From: Meandrina meandrites | Lineage: Eukaryota; Cnidaria; Anthozoa; Scleractinia; Meandrinidae | Reading direction: 5' to 3' | Length of the DNA stretch: 64,000 bases | Assembly: GCA_963693305.1 (NCBI GenBank) | Contig: OY855908.1 | Location: forward strand, 24,764,493 to 24,828,492 | Made by a program: the position numbers and the translations under genes | Shown here: one piece after another, positions 46,027 to 57,106 of the stretch | Layout: every line of letters starts with the position of its first letter | Position numbering within the stretch: position 1 is the first letter of the stretch | Notes under the pieces: generated by a model | What the model was told of the DNA's origin: nothing | The model's database searches: none | Seen by the model: the letters and a program-made list of their open reading frames with translations, nothing else

Positions 46027-47487
46027 GGCTTATTCCGTTAGCGCTTATTTTGTTGCTAGCTTTTTTACAACCGTAACACGATACTTTTGTCTGTTACAGG
46101 ATATTTTCGTGTTTTTGTCAAACACTGTAAAACGATACCTTTGATTTTTTTTAAAACGCATGTAACATGACACTTTTGTTTATCTCACTTTTGTAACATG
46201 ATACTTTTGTTTTTCTTGAAAACACCATGTCTCCATTGAGTAATCGAAAAGTAATAAACTAAGTAATGAACCAATCAAATCAAAAACTATATTTTTAGAA
46301 AGCTTTTAAAGCGTAGTACACCTGGAGTATTTGTTTCCTGTCGTAAATGTACATTTTCATTCAACAAACAGGAACAAGAACTAATTAATTTTAGTTATCA
46401 AACTGCCACGGAATGACATGCTCTTATCCTAGCCTTTGCTAGGTTTGCGTAGTTAATTTTAAAAGCAAAACCATTTTAAAGTCAATACCCATACTGGTTA
46501 ATTAAATGTCTAAACGTAGTATAAACATAAACGCTACTTGCCGAGAGTCAGTGAATCGAGCAAGACGCTAAAGAGACTAATTAAATTAATTGCGGTTTTC
46601 AGTTGGCGACACGGAGTCTCAAGAAATATTAAATTTAGGAAGTTTCCTTGTCACAAACTCTTAAAACAAGAGGCCACAACACACTCTGAAGAAGATTCCT
46701 TGCCACTTTTATGACTCCTTGTACCAGTATTAACATCACAATGAGAACATCATTCTTCAAATCTGCTTTGTGCAAATGCTTTATGCAATTTCTATTACGG
46801 TCAGCGAAACTAGCCCGTCCTAAACGAAAGCTCGAATAACAATTTAGTGTTGGGTCCTTTGCTGGCGGCGTGTGCGTTGTAAACAGGTGAGCGTTTCAAA
46901 TCCGGGGTTAATTCACAACTCACCGATTCCGCCTCCTACAAATCTAAAATCTTCGAATGAAATCGCTCGCTTACAACTGTGTCAGATTACTTCTTCTTTA
47001 TAAACTGCAATTTGATTTCTTCTGATAGTACCTCAAACCTGATTGGTGTGACATACAAACATACTCCACTGACTGACTGACTACAGGCTCCATCACTCTG
47101 ACTAAAGAGTTATTTTTGGAAAAAAATAACTCAACAATTAATAAATGAAAAGAAAGAAAACAGCGCCTACAACGATTTTTAGTTTTTAAATATTATTATG
47201 CAATAACTGCTTGATAAAGTAACTTTATTAACAACAATTACTAATAAGCATCTTTTCCTGCGGACTCGCGCAGTTTTCTCTCCCTTGAAGATTTTATCAG
47301 CAATTACAATATACGAATACAACCCTTCTCCTAGAAACCTGGATAAATAAACTAAACTAAGCTTTCTTTGATTTTATCCTCAACTTGAAACATTTCAGCT
47401 ACAATATTTGAAACAAATCGATCTAAGAACCATGAGGTAATGCAAAAGAGCCCTGATCTAATTTTCAAGACCCTTCAGAGACCCTGG
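46027..47487. other. Intergenic; short imperfect repeats at about 46060-46220
   Basis: A motif like GTAACATGATACTTTTGTTT recurs about four times at 46060-46220. No gene is recognised in the rest. Confidence 0.5.
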
Positions 47488-47745
47488 TTAGAGGGTTGAA
47501 CAGACTGGCACAGGTGACCCAGTGATAAACCCATCACCTGTACCAGCACAGGGCACTAGTCTAGGCTCAGCGTCACACATTGGACACAGTTTGTTTCGCA
47601 CTGAAGAGGAACGCATCCAAATGATCAAGTTTATTCTTTCTCCAGTGTGGATAGGTAAGGCTCCGTGCATGTGCTGACCTCTGGGAAGAGGTCCATAGCT
47701 TGGTGTGTGCTCACACTGACTGCATTCCGTCTCTGACAGGGGAAC
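47488..47745 (-). CDS. OGFOD2: OGFOD2-like terminal exon
   Basis: 86 codons including the stop (47488-47490), in phase 0 from the acceptor at 47746-47747. It keeps HGALP, the iron-binding histidine region, and the cysteine pair in LCPMC. Open reading is intact in this exon, so decay is recent or the exon is still used. Listed separately because it is the best supported piece of the gene. Confidence 0.7.
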   Translation of the reverse strand, partial: VPLSETECSQCEHTPSYGPLPRGQHMHGALPIHTGERINLIIWMRSSSVRNKLCPMCDAEPRLVPCAGTGDGFITGSPVPVCSTL

Positions 47746-48139
47746 CTAAATGTGAAATGAAAATATTTCAAATGGAAGTTTTAAACGTGGCTGGGTAGTA
47801 AGGCATTGGTCCTGCTCATTTGTAGGGTCCCTGAAACGCCTTAAAACTTGCAATGAGTTTATGGTATGACCAACCTAACCAATTGTATAATACCATCAAA
47901 GCTACAAGGTCAAATTTACCTCTCCAGGTTTGCATTACACAGCATCATATACTACATTTTAAAGGTTACCCTGGTTGCTACTAAGTTGAAAATGTCAGTG
48001 AGAGGATCTTTACACATTCTTTGAATTCAATATTGCATCAAAATAATATTCAATTCGATAGAAACAGAGAAAGGAGAAGGAAAGGGCAATATGAGCTCAA
48101 GGGCAAATTATTATGTTTCTTGTAGACATGTGACATAAT

Positions 48140-48197
48140 ACTAATACTAATACTAATACTAATACTACTACTACTACTAATAATAATAATAATTATA
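48140..48197. repeat. Compound microsatellite (ACTAAT)n-(ACT)n-(AAT)n
   Basis: Runs of ACTAAT, then CTA, then TAA units, inside the gap between the two OGFOD2-like exons. Confidence 0.9.
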
Positions 48198-48633
48198 ATA
48201 TTAATATAAATTTCTATAGCATTACATCTACTAAAAATCTGTAGAGGTTTATATTGGTTATAACAAAATAATAAGTTATAAAATAATGCTGAAAGATAAA
48301 ACCTATAAATTTACGCAATATGAGAAAAATAAAAAATAATAATAAAATCATCCCCACATTCAGGATACAGTAATCTGGTGATTGGCATCAGGTAGTTTGT
48401 TCTCAGAGGTGCGAAAAACCCCTCATCAAAGCCAAGCTCATTAAGCAAGACCTGAGAATGTTTGAATATTAGAATCAAATGTCAAAAGCATGTATCAGTG
48501 AAAAATTTAAAACAATTCAGCTATTTCAGGTTGAAAGTGTTTTACCTCGTTTAAATATCCCTGAAAGTCAAATGATTCCGTTTCCACCCCTGATATTGAT
48601 ATGCCATCTTCACCTTCTTGAACATTTGAAAAG

Positions 48634-48903
48634 GTGGTGGCAAACAAGGACAGAATGTTGCGGATAAATTCTTGCGGACACAAATGTTTCCCCGTTTGCC
48701 CGTGCGTGCAACATTTTTTGCGGACACAAATTTTGTGTCCGAGACACAAAAAATGTTTCTGATTTTTTGTCAGAAACATTTTGTGTCCGCAACAAATGTT
48801 TCCCCGTTTGCGCGGCATGGACACAAAACAAATGTTTTGTATCCCGCTCGTTTGCCCACCCAAGAAACATCATGAGCAACAATGTGTCCTCGTTTGCCAC
48901 CAC
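48634..48903. mobile_element. 270-bp MITE with nested internal hairpins
   Basis: GTGGTGGCAAACAAGGACA at the left and TGTCCTCGTTTGCCACCAC at the right are inverted ends with one mismatch. The inside holds several hairpins built from ACACAAA and AAACATTT words, such as GGACACAAATTTTGTGTCC and CAGAAACATTTTGTG. It lies upstream of the OGFOD2-like exons. Confidence 0.8.
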
Positions 48904-49894
48904 ATGACACATTAGGTTCATCATTATAAACATGAAACAAACAGCGGTAATAAACATTGTGAAAAATCGCATTTTACTAACTTGACGTTTCGTATGCTAT
49001 GCAACATACATTTTCAAAAGTATGACCGTTACAAATTTTAACGACTATTATATATTGTTATGAAAAGGGTCTGGAACCTAGACTGGGACAATTGATCTGC
49101 AGCAGTAACTTAATATTATCGCTTAGGTTAAAAGAGCAACAACCTCTCACTGCCAACGTTGGCATTTCATTATGCATTTATTTAAAGCGTATGCACGAAG
49201 TGCAACCACTGACATCGACAAGTGTACGAAACATTCATGACTGAATAAAATAATTCGGATCCTGTGAGCAAAATGTTACTCAAACGTAACATGTAATAAA
49301 TCGGCTCTGAAAATAGATATCCTTGTTTCAATGATTTGTACATCAAAGATTAGAAGTAAAAAATTAGAGTAAATGCATTACAATTCATAAGTAAAGGCGT
49401 TCGTTTGAAAACTCATTGTTCTTTTCTGACATAAAGCGTGGAATGCAATTACCATAATTACCAAAATTACCATAATAACCTCCCTTGGCACTCTTGTTTT
49501 AATCGGAACACCTTCGGAAATCTCAAAGTTTGGACTTTTCCGACAATTTTGTGTCCAAGAATTCATCGCGGTTTTAGAACTTCATGAGCTAGCATTGCAG
49601 AGAGGTATACCAGGGTGTAGTGTGGCATGACAGAAGCGGAATTCTAAAACATCGCTCTTAAAAAAGGCGTTAAATTCAAATTTGCATATTTAAACGACGT
49701 TTACTCGGTGGCAAAGTTTAAATTAAAAAATCCGCCTCTGTCATGATACATTAGAGGTCTTGACTCATCTGTTTTTGATAAAATCACAGAGTGCTGTCTT
49801 CTACTCGATCCGCAAACTTGGACACTAAATCATGGATTTCGTAATTTCGTGCTAATGGCGCTTTAGCGTCGACTTTAAGCGCAAACTTCCAAAT
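48904..49894. other. Intergenic, no gene recognised
   Basis: No supported feature; the minus ORF at 49378-49566 has no recognisable content. Confidence 0.5.
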
Positions 49895-50182
49895 CCTATG
49901 CCCGCCCTAGAAGGCAGAACGTGCTCCACTACAAAACCTCCTGGACACCCCAAAGACAAACCGAAGACCACCGGGCCTGGGAAATTAATTAATTTAAATA
50001 TTCAGTGAATTTCCTGAGCGCTTATTTCCATATTCAGGAAATTCACTGAATATTTAAATAAATTAATTTTCCAGGCCCGGTTGTCTTCGGCTTTGCTGTC
50101 GACATTTCCGTTGTGTTTCTTTGGGGTGTCCCAGAGGAGGTTTTGTAGCGGGGCACGTTCTGCTTTCTAGGGCGGGCATAGG
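49895..50182. mobile_element. 288-bp MITE
   Basis: CCTATGCCCGCCCTAGAA (49895) and TTCTAGGGCGGGCATAGG-type right end (to 50182) are inverted. The arms pair inward through GCAGAACGTGC and GGGCCTGG to a centre near 50025, with ATTCAGTGAATTTCCTGA and its complement around it. Confidence 0.85.
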
Positions 50183-50563
50183 CAGTAATTTTGACCAATT
50201 TTAGCCAAAATTGCATAAATTGCCCGACAACTGGTACATATCATGGTAAATCGGCAAATTTACGACCTAATTTGATATTCCAGCAAGGTTTAAAAGAACT
50301 ATTCGCGAACTGATTGGACTCAAATTTGGCGAGATTATAGTTCAAAGACTGTTCTATCGAGGACCGGGAGCTCTTAGTAATGCGAGTAGGGGAAATATAT
50401 TTTTTTGGGCTACATTCCAGAGGCGGTACCCGATTCTTTGATGTGGAAGTTGCACGCCTTGTGTAAATATTAGTATTCTATACACGAGTCAAAACTTAAA
50501 CTCATAGAACTGCTCTCGCACGCTTCAAATCGTCAAAAAACTGCGTAAAAACAAACTTAACCA

Positions 50564-50722
50564 TTGCGAAAATGTTTCTAATTCATTTTATTGCAAATCG
50601 ACAGCAGTAAAAGCCGATTTTAGGAAGCTTAAATATTTACAATAGCGATTAGCTAGAAAATTTGAATATTTATATGGGGCGTGCTGTGACCTCACAAACA
50701 CAGTCTGGTAAGCCTGTGGTAC
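50564..50722. repeat. Dispersed repeat copy 2 (pairs with 41141-41298)
   Basis: Same orientation as the first copy; shared GACAGCAGTAAAAGCCGATT and a CTGTGACCTCA string near the end. Confidence 0.75.
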
Positions 50723-50805
50723 AATAGCTCTGCACGTGCTTCTGGTATCCTTGTACATTTCTAGGCACGGCCGTCTTGTGCAAACATCAAATAATCAGGC
50801 AGATC

Positions 50806-51352
50806 CATGTGTTCCCTGCTAGCAGAGGCTCTTTTCCTGGTGTTCGCTGACGGGAGAAAAGAGACCTCTGCCATGGGTCGAAAATGGCTATATTGAGCAT
50901 GCACCGCGGCTCAGCGACCGAGCCGGCCGACCAAGTCATCACGTGATATTCGAAGCACGCAAACGTGTCTCGCCCGTTTAAAAATTGAAACAAAGCCTTC
51001 AACTGCTCATCACTCAATTTTTTTACCTTTCCATCGTCGAGGTTATCCAAAACGGAAGAAAGCAAACTTTCTAACTCTTTACGATTGAACTCTTTCGAGC
51101 ACGCCGACGAGCACGCCATGTTTGCAATGTGGGCTCAATAAATGACAGCGGAATTAATGAAAAGAAATGCGCGAGACGCAACGGGCTCAAGTTGCGGTCA
51201 GCGAACAACGCAAGGAGCATGCGTTTTCAATAGAGCCGTCCAAGACTGTGGACGGCGGTTGAATCAAAGCCATTTTCGACCCATGGCAGAGGTCTCTTTT
51301 CTCCCGTCAGCGAACACCAGGAAAAGAGCCTCTGCTAGCAGGGAAATCCATG
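50806..51352. mobile_element. TIR-flanked segment carrying a gene fragment
   Basis: Positions 50806-50892 (from TGTGTTCCCTGCTAGCAGAG) recur as the reverse complement at about 51271-51352. Each arm itself folds because CAGAGGCTCTTTTCC and GAGAAAAGAGACCTCTG can pair. The 380-bp interior is GC-rich and holds the start of a protein-coding gene on the minus strand. No transposase is visible. Confidence 0.7.
50955..51119 (-). pseudogene. 5' coding fragment, possibly from a RecQ-like helicase gene
   Basis: From ATG 51119 the first 55 residues (MACSSACSKE at the start; LSDEQLKALFQFLNGRDTFA near the end) look coding. The string EQLKALFQFLNGRD resembles the helix and motif just before Walker A in RecQ-like helicases. 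The Walker A itself is absent: the frame runs on into non-homologous sequence and the inverted repeat. So this is a captured or truncated 5' end, not a gene. The helicase identity is tentative. Confidence 0.45.
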
Positions 51353-51592
51353 TGGTGAAAAATTTTCAAAAAATTTGCATTTGAAGTGCTCGCATAAGTT
51401 TTTTGTGCTCGTGCGGGGAAAATGTCGCAAGAAAACTATTTCTTTCCCCATCTGGTTCCCTCCGCATTCTTTTGTTACAACCTTGGTATTAACATCCTTC
51501 CACGACCTCACCTCGGCACACAAACGTGTTTAGCCACCTATCGTCGAAACATTTCGCATGTTGTTTTTTAGTACAATCCAGACCAAACACAA

Positions 51593-51962
51593 TAGGGAGC
51601 TTAAGCAACCTACGACGGCAACGGCAACGAGAACGTCACCAAACAAAAGGCTTAATGAGCAGAACAATAGCTCTGCACGTGCGTTTGAAGTCTTGGTACA
51701 TTTCCTTGCCGTTCTCTGCAAAACAACAACGTAAAATGACCCAATTCTGCGTATTCTGGACAACGTGAACCACGACGGAAAATTTTTAATTTTTCTATTT
51801 GGAGTTGAACGCTATCTTTACACATTTAGCTTGAGCCAGTTCTTAAACCGACAGATACGCTGAATACATCTGAATAATCGCGAGATTCTAGAGTAAAATA
51901 TAAATTCATTTTTCAGCAGGCGTTGTCCTCGGCGTCGCCGTCGTGATTGCTTAAGCTCCCTA
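51593..51962. mobile_element. 370-bp MITE, TA-flanked
   Basis: TAGGGAGCTTAAGCAA (51593) and TTGCTTAAGCTCCCTA (to 51962) are perfect inverted ends. Further in, ACGACGGCAACGGC pairs roughly with GCGTCGCCGTCGT. A TA target duplication is possible. Confidence 0.8.
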
Positions 51963-52550
51963 ATAGCCAATCAACAACGTATTGTTATCTGGCATTACGA
52001 GGGGCGTTGGAATGCGACTTGTCATGAATTGTCCTGCCTTGAGGCACGACATCAGCCCCTTTGAAGATTTGTCCGTTTTGACAAAATTTTCCCTTGTCCA
52101 ACAAGTCGTTCGCACTTGTTTTTGCGATCGTTTGACAAAATGTATCGCGCGTGCAACGCGCACCAATCATAAGACAACTGCTTCTTTGTTTTGCTGAATT
52201 GTTGGACAAGTTCTAGGTCTCAAAAAACGTATTCGCACTTGTTTTCTGTAACAAGTGACACAAAAGTGATGAAACCAACCAATTGTTACAAAATTTGTCA
52301 GCTAGTGCGAATTGGCCTGTCAATCACCGGATCAGATATAAATTCTAAAATATTCAGTTCAGGTCTGACAGTGTTCAGCTCATCACTGTGCATCGCAGTG
52401 AAAGTCATCTGCTCTCAAAGCATCAAGTCATCATCTTAGGTATGTTAGCAAACTGGCCGGTTAGTGTAACATCATTGAGAATTAGTTGGCTAGGTTAGTT
52501 ACACAGTTTTCAATTCGTATTGCTGTGTCTTGGTTGCATAGTCTGCATAG
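51963..52550. other. Intergenic, no gene recognised
   Basis: Repeats of the word CACTTGTTT and GACAAAAT occur, but no gene is supported. Confidence 0.45.
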
Positions 52551-52805
52551 TTCCGTTCAGTAGACTGAAACTTCAGGGCTTGCCGTGATGAACGAGATTA
52601 TACAATGGAAAATTGCGAATTACTAGACTAATTTGTAATCGCTTCGAGTTTCTTTGCTTTTCATTGCCGAAATCTCAAAGACAACACTGATATAAAGTTT
52701 AGTTCGGGGTACACAAAGTCATTAGTAATTCATCACCGTGAAGGAGGTGTGGATAGCTTTATTAGCATAGATTTTGACGATTTTATTTCTCCGTTTCCTC
52801 CTCAC
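52551..52805. repeat. Direct repeat copy 1 flanking the composite element
   Basis: Matches 59077-59360 in the same orientation from TTCCGTTCAGTAGACTGAAA to TTTATTTCTCCGTTTCCT, except for a 28-base gap near 52627 and single-base changes. Confidence 0.88.
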
Positions 52806-53182
52806 TCATGTTCAATACTGTCGACATGATACGAGTCGAAAAATACATTTTACGCGTCGTACGAGTGGACAAGTCGACACCAGTTGAAAAAATACATTTT
52901 ACAAGTCGTACGAGTGGACAGGTTTTGTCGACTGGACAACTAGAGCTGTCCAGTGGAAAAATGCATCTCATTAGTTCACTCAAAGGGCCGCACCAAAAAG
53001 TTGTCGAGTCGAACGAGTCGTACGAGTGGACAGAATTATTGTCAAATCGACAAAAATTAATTTGTCGACTCGAAAACTGCATCTAATTAATTAGTTCACT
53101 CAAAGGGCCGCAGCGAAAAGTTGTCGAGTTGAACGAGTCGTACGGTACGAGTGGTCTACTCGACAAAATAACTTGGAAACAC

Positions 53183-53760
53183 GCGTTACACATGAATATA
53201 CCTCGTTCTTTAATCCATGAACCGAAATAAGCGTGTTTTTAATAGACATGAATATGAAAACAATACCTCGTTCTTTAATCCATGAACCGAATTAAGCGTG
53301 TTTTAATACACATGAATATGAAAACAAGCGTGTTACACATGAATATACCTCGTTCTTTAATCCATGAACCGAAATAAGCGTGTTTTTAATACACATGAAT
53401 ATGAAAAGAAGCGTGTTACACATGAATATACCTCGTTCTTTAATCCATGAACCGAAATAAGCGTATTTTTAATACACATGAAATAAGCGTGTTTTTAATA
53501 CACATGAATATGAAAACAAGCGTGTTACACATGAATATACCTCGTTCTTTAATCGATGATCCGAAGTAAGCGTGTTTTTAATACACATGAATATGAAAAC
53601 AAGGGTGTTACACATGAATATATCTCGTTCTTTAATCCATGAACCGACACATTCATAAAGTTATTGTTTGTTTGGTTGATTGATTGATTGTTACACATGA
53701 ATTTACTTCGTTTTATAAAGCATGAACCGAAATAAACTTGTTACACGTGGAAATACCTCG
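53183..53760. repeat. Minisatellite, unit about 80-90 bp
   Basis: Six to seven imperfect copies of a unit containing TGTTACACATGAATATACCT, CGTTCTTTAATCCATGAACC and GAAATAAGCGTGTTTTTAAT, some partial. The last copies (after 53620) are more degraded. Confidence 0.88.
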
Positions 53761-54535
53761 ATGTTTTCCCCGGGAAAATATGCTGGGTAGCCGGATAATG
53801 AGAACACATTATGCGACATCGGTCGTTGTCGTTATTGTTGGAATTGGCATTGAAAACCCGCGATAACATGATACAGGTGTGATGTTTACTGATGAGGACC
53901 GCGCGTAATTTCTTTGCTTTCAGGGAGCGTGTGACGCTGAGAAATAAATTATTTGAGGCAATTTGATGTATGAGACCAATCTGCTTTTTTTTGCTGTTAT
54001 AGATCAAGAAACAAACCAAAACGTTTATGAGGGTATGCGAACAAATGAGTAGGTAAACCAATGTAAACATCCCAATGTCGATAAAAAATTTGAACAATAG
54101 ATGGTGATATGTTGCTGTCAATCAAAAATTAACTAGTAAAAACAATGTTTTATATTGAAATCAATGAACATAATGGAATGCAAAATCGCGAGCGGAAAAG
54201 GAATGATTTCTTGATAAAGGAGTTTTGAAAAGCAAGGTGATATGTTTAACTTTTGAACTTCCCATGATTCATTTCATTTAAATGCCTGAACGCCTTGCGT
54301 AGATATTAGTTTGCAGTCAGCGTGTTGAAAGCCATAGCGTCCTTTTTTTAAACATTTTTATTGACTTTTCAACACACTACTTACACATATACAGTTACTA
54401 CGTTACGTTACTACATTAAAACTACGTTACAAATCTGTGTTAAACTAAAAAAAAAACAAATACACAAAAACCTATACATTTCCCCTATGTATTACTATTA
54501 AATTAACAAAAGTTACATTTAGGTGCAAAAAAGAA

Positions 54536-55449
54536 CTATACTAAATATACCAACAGAGGTTGCCACTTCTCATAATTCGTAATTTCTCTTTGGTTTTTCT
54601 TTGATATCATAAGTTCTATTTTATATACCTCTCTAACTTTAATTTGGAACAGCGTCAACCTCGGTTTTACATTCTTACATCGACATGAATAAATAACTTG
54701 TTTCCCTATAATAAGTATATGATTGATAAGTTTATAGTTCTCAACCTGAGTTGTGACACCCAAAAGAATCTTTTCATCCTATGTTGAATTCATTTAACCA
54801 AGTAGTTACCGCAGACCAAAAGATCTGAGTAAACTTACAATGAACTAGTAAATGTTCGAGGGATTCGTCGTGAACTTGACAAAAAGAGCATTTAGGCGAA
54901 GAGACAAGTTTCATTTTGAAGTGTACTGTTTGTATACAGTATGCGATTTAGTATTTTGTATTGAAAGCTTCTAGAATAAGTGTCTATCGAAACACGACCA
55001 GGAAGGAGATAAATCTCTTTCCAGTCTAAAGTGGCTTCATCACAGTAAATGGAGTTGTACTTAGATTGTGCTGTTGGAGGAATTTTACATTTTTCTATTA
55101 ACTCCTTATATACTGATTTCGAATTTAACGATGTAGAATCGACGGAAGTATTTGACTGTGAAAGGTTTGCTCCCGTCAACCCAATTTCTGTATTTAATAA
55201 CCTTTTCCAGTTCGAACTGTAGAGACTTGTTGACAAGAACTAAAACGCCTTTACTGTGATTAGTGCCATGAGAATAAAACATATCACCTGGCCATTGGTA
55301 TTTCCATCAGCTGTGCTGTAGGTTTCTTGCAAAAAGATAATATCCGCTTTCTTTTTCTCTGCCCAAGAAATTATGCGGGACTTTCGTTTAGCAAGGTCAC
55401 GGATCCCTCGAACATTTAGCGAAAGAAAATTAATGCACAAATTAGCCAT
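54536..55449 (-). pseudogene. L1 ORF2 remnant: endonuclease start fused to C-terminal region
   Basis: From ATG 55449: INFLSLNVRGIRD and ADIIFLQETYST, the beginning of an APE-type endonuclease. After a frame change near 55290 the minus strand still reads DMFYSHGTNHSKGVLVLVNK, an endonuclease continuation. The reading then jumps to a C-terminal part (DWKEIYLLPGRVSIDTYSRS and FQYKILNRILYTN, followed by a CSFC...HLLVHC zinc-binding pattern and YKLINHILIIGKQVIYSCRC). The whole reverse transcriptase is absent, so this copy cannot move by itself. Confidence 0.8.
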
Positions 55450-56029
55450 TGTTTTCTTGTTATCGCCTTAAAACCTAATTTGAAGTAACACCTGTATATT
55501 GCAAGAAAAGCACCTCTGGGGGCTTTGTGTCTGGCCACATGGGGAAAGCGGCAGCCAACGAAAAAGCAATTTAAATTAGCATGTAACAAACAGTAAGCAT
55601 ACACTGCACTAATGACAGAAGCGAAAAACAAAGGTTCTTTGACTATTACACAATGCGGAACAAAGAACCTACTACACATAAAACAAAACATAAGCAAAGA
55701 TAGGGAAAAGGAAAAACTAAAACCCTTACCTCTTGCTCCAGATTGAACTGTATTAGGGCCTTATCCCTCAACAAAACCTTGCTAGTGAACATTGAGCTCT
55801 AGCTTCTACACCATAATTTACACTAAATAAAGCGAATAATTGCGGAAGAAGCACTGTAGAGGTATTAAATAATTCAGATTGAAGCCTACCAGCTCGCAAA
55901 GTTTCAGACCCATTAGATCTTAATTAAGACAGCTACATTATTTTATGACTTCGGTGCTGCAAAAATTGCAAAATACATAAATTACATTCTATCAGAAAAA
56001 CCTATCTTTACATCTCAGCTTATAATATT

Positions 56030-56920
56030 TTACATCACAACATATTTGCCGTCAATATAAAGTTTATCAGGTTGCGATTTGCTGAAATTAGCGCGTTTGC
56101 CCTCTTCTCTAGCCTTCTTCAGTCTCTTCATCTGTAGTTTTCTCCGGTCGTGTAGTTCTCTTGGGATGTCTTCGTACATCTTGTAACTGGTATCTGTAAG
56201 TTTGCGACCACGCTTTAAGACCCGGCTTTCCCTGTCAGGAAATCGTAGAAAGCGAGCTATGATCATTCGGCAAGAATTACCTTCGATCAACTTTGGCTTG
56301 CCCATTCTATGCACGCGCTGAAATTCGATATCCTGGGCGTCTTCGATGCCGAGAACACTCTGCATGAAGTCAACAAGAACCTGTCTCGTGTCTTCTCGTT
56401 GTAGATCAAGCGATTCCGGTGTTTCGGGTATTCCTTCGAACTTTAAATTCTCCCTTCGACTGTACGCCTCAAAGTAAAGCATTTCCTTGTAGTTGTTACT
56501 GATTTCTTCTTTTCTTTTGTCCATACCGCTTTGAAGCTCTTGGATGTGTTTGTCCAATAAGGTGGCGTTGTTTTCAAAATGCGTACACTTCTCGTCGAAG
56601 GACTTCTGTTTGTCTTTGACAACGCTAACATCTACTTCCAGAGAAGAGACCTTGCTTTGTAAACTTTTAACAGCTTGATTTAAGTCCTCCGTTTTTGTGT
56701 CTAGGTTATCTAGGCTTGAAAGTATGAGATCCAATTTCTCGGTGACCTCTTCTGCGAATTTCGCGGCCATTTCTTCGTCTTCAGTGTCTGAGTTCTGAGC
56801 GTCGGGCGAGAGCGACTGTTTCCACCTTTTTTCCTCGGGTGAAGTTTTTACTGGGCTGATAAATTCACTGTTGCCAGCTCTCCCTTTTCTTTTCTTGGTA
56901 CAAGACGCACGCAACAACAA
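56030..56920 (-). CDS. L1 ORF1-type RNA-binding protein
   Basis: 296 codons, ATG at 56920, intact. The N-terminal third is basic then acidic, followed by a coiled coil (about residues 55-145, with heptads such as SLQSKVSSLEVDVSVV). Then comes an RRM-like domain starting RRENLKFEGIPE, and a C-terminal domain ending KLYIDGKYVVM. This is the standard L1 ORF1p layout (trimer-forming coiled coil, RRM, CTD). In L1 biology the protein coats the element RNA and acts as a nucleic-acid chaperone. The frame stays open although the partner ORF2 is gutted. Confidence 0.88.
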   Translation of the reverse strand: MLLRASCTKKRKGRAGNSEFISPVKTSPEEKRWKQSLSPDAQNSDTEDEEMAAKFAEEVTEKLDLILSSLDNLDTKTEDLNQAVKSLQSKVSSLEVDVSVVKDKQKSFDEKCTHFENNATLLDKHIQELQSGMDKRKEEISNNYKEMLYFEAYSRRENLKFEGIPETPESLDLQREDTRQVLVDFMQSVLGIEDAQDIEFQRVHRMGKPKLIEGNSCRMIIARFLRFPDRESRVLKRGRKLTDTSYKMYEDIPRELHDRRKLQMKRLKKAREEGKRANFSKSQPDKLYIDGKYVVM

Positions 56921-57106
56921 AAATATTAGAAAAATTTGGTGAGCGGAGCGGGGCTCGGAAGAACACGTCTACATCGTTCAAAGGTCTCCCCAGTCTTCTC
57001 CTTCATAGAGTGGTTCTCTTCCCAGATGTGCTATCTAAGCTTCGATGAGATTGTCGAAAGGCGCACCGAACTATTTTGAGTAATTGATGGAGATGCATTT
57101 TTCTCC

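Larger units (their letters stand above)
47488..48451 (-). pseudogene. OGFOD2: OGFOD2-like 2-oxoglutarate/Fe(II) oxygenase, partial gene (two exons)
   Basis: Minus-strand exon 48358-48451 follows the acceptor ATTCTCAG and reads LLNELGFDEGFFAPLR, then RLLYPEC, like the middle of OGFOD2. Minus-strand exon 47488-47745 follows CACATTTAG and reads QHMHGALPIHTGERINLIIW and RSSSVRNKLCPMC, the C-terminal end of that family, stopping at 47488. Between them (47746-48357) I find no exon for the segment that normally carries the HxD iron-binding motif and the adjacent beta strands, only an AT-rich stretch with a microsatellite. The 5' exons are also not found, and a MITE lies at 48634-48903. A partial copy or decayed gene is the best reading; a very short or divergent missed exon is possible. 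Confidence 0.65.
54342..56990 (-). mobile_element. L1-type non-LTR retrotransposon, internally deleted
   Basis: Minus-strand order: ORF1 (56030-56920), the start of ORF2 endonuclease (to about 55240), then the C-terminal end of ORF2, and a 3' end near 54342 with AATAAA and an A run (T run on the + strand). Most of ORF2, including the reverse transcriptase, is missing. The 5' boundary is only approximate. Confidence 0.8.

Noticed and set aside
47106..47132. Hairpin GAGTTATTTTT / AAAAATAACTC as a terminator
   Set aside because: No gene ends there and such terminators are not expected in an animal genome.
48507..48863. Minus ORF of 118 codons upstream of the OGFOD2-like exons
   Set aside because: Most of it reads through the MITE at 48634-48903; only the part below 48634 could be gene, and it has no clear match.
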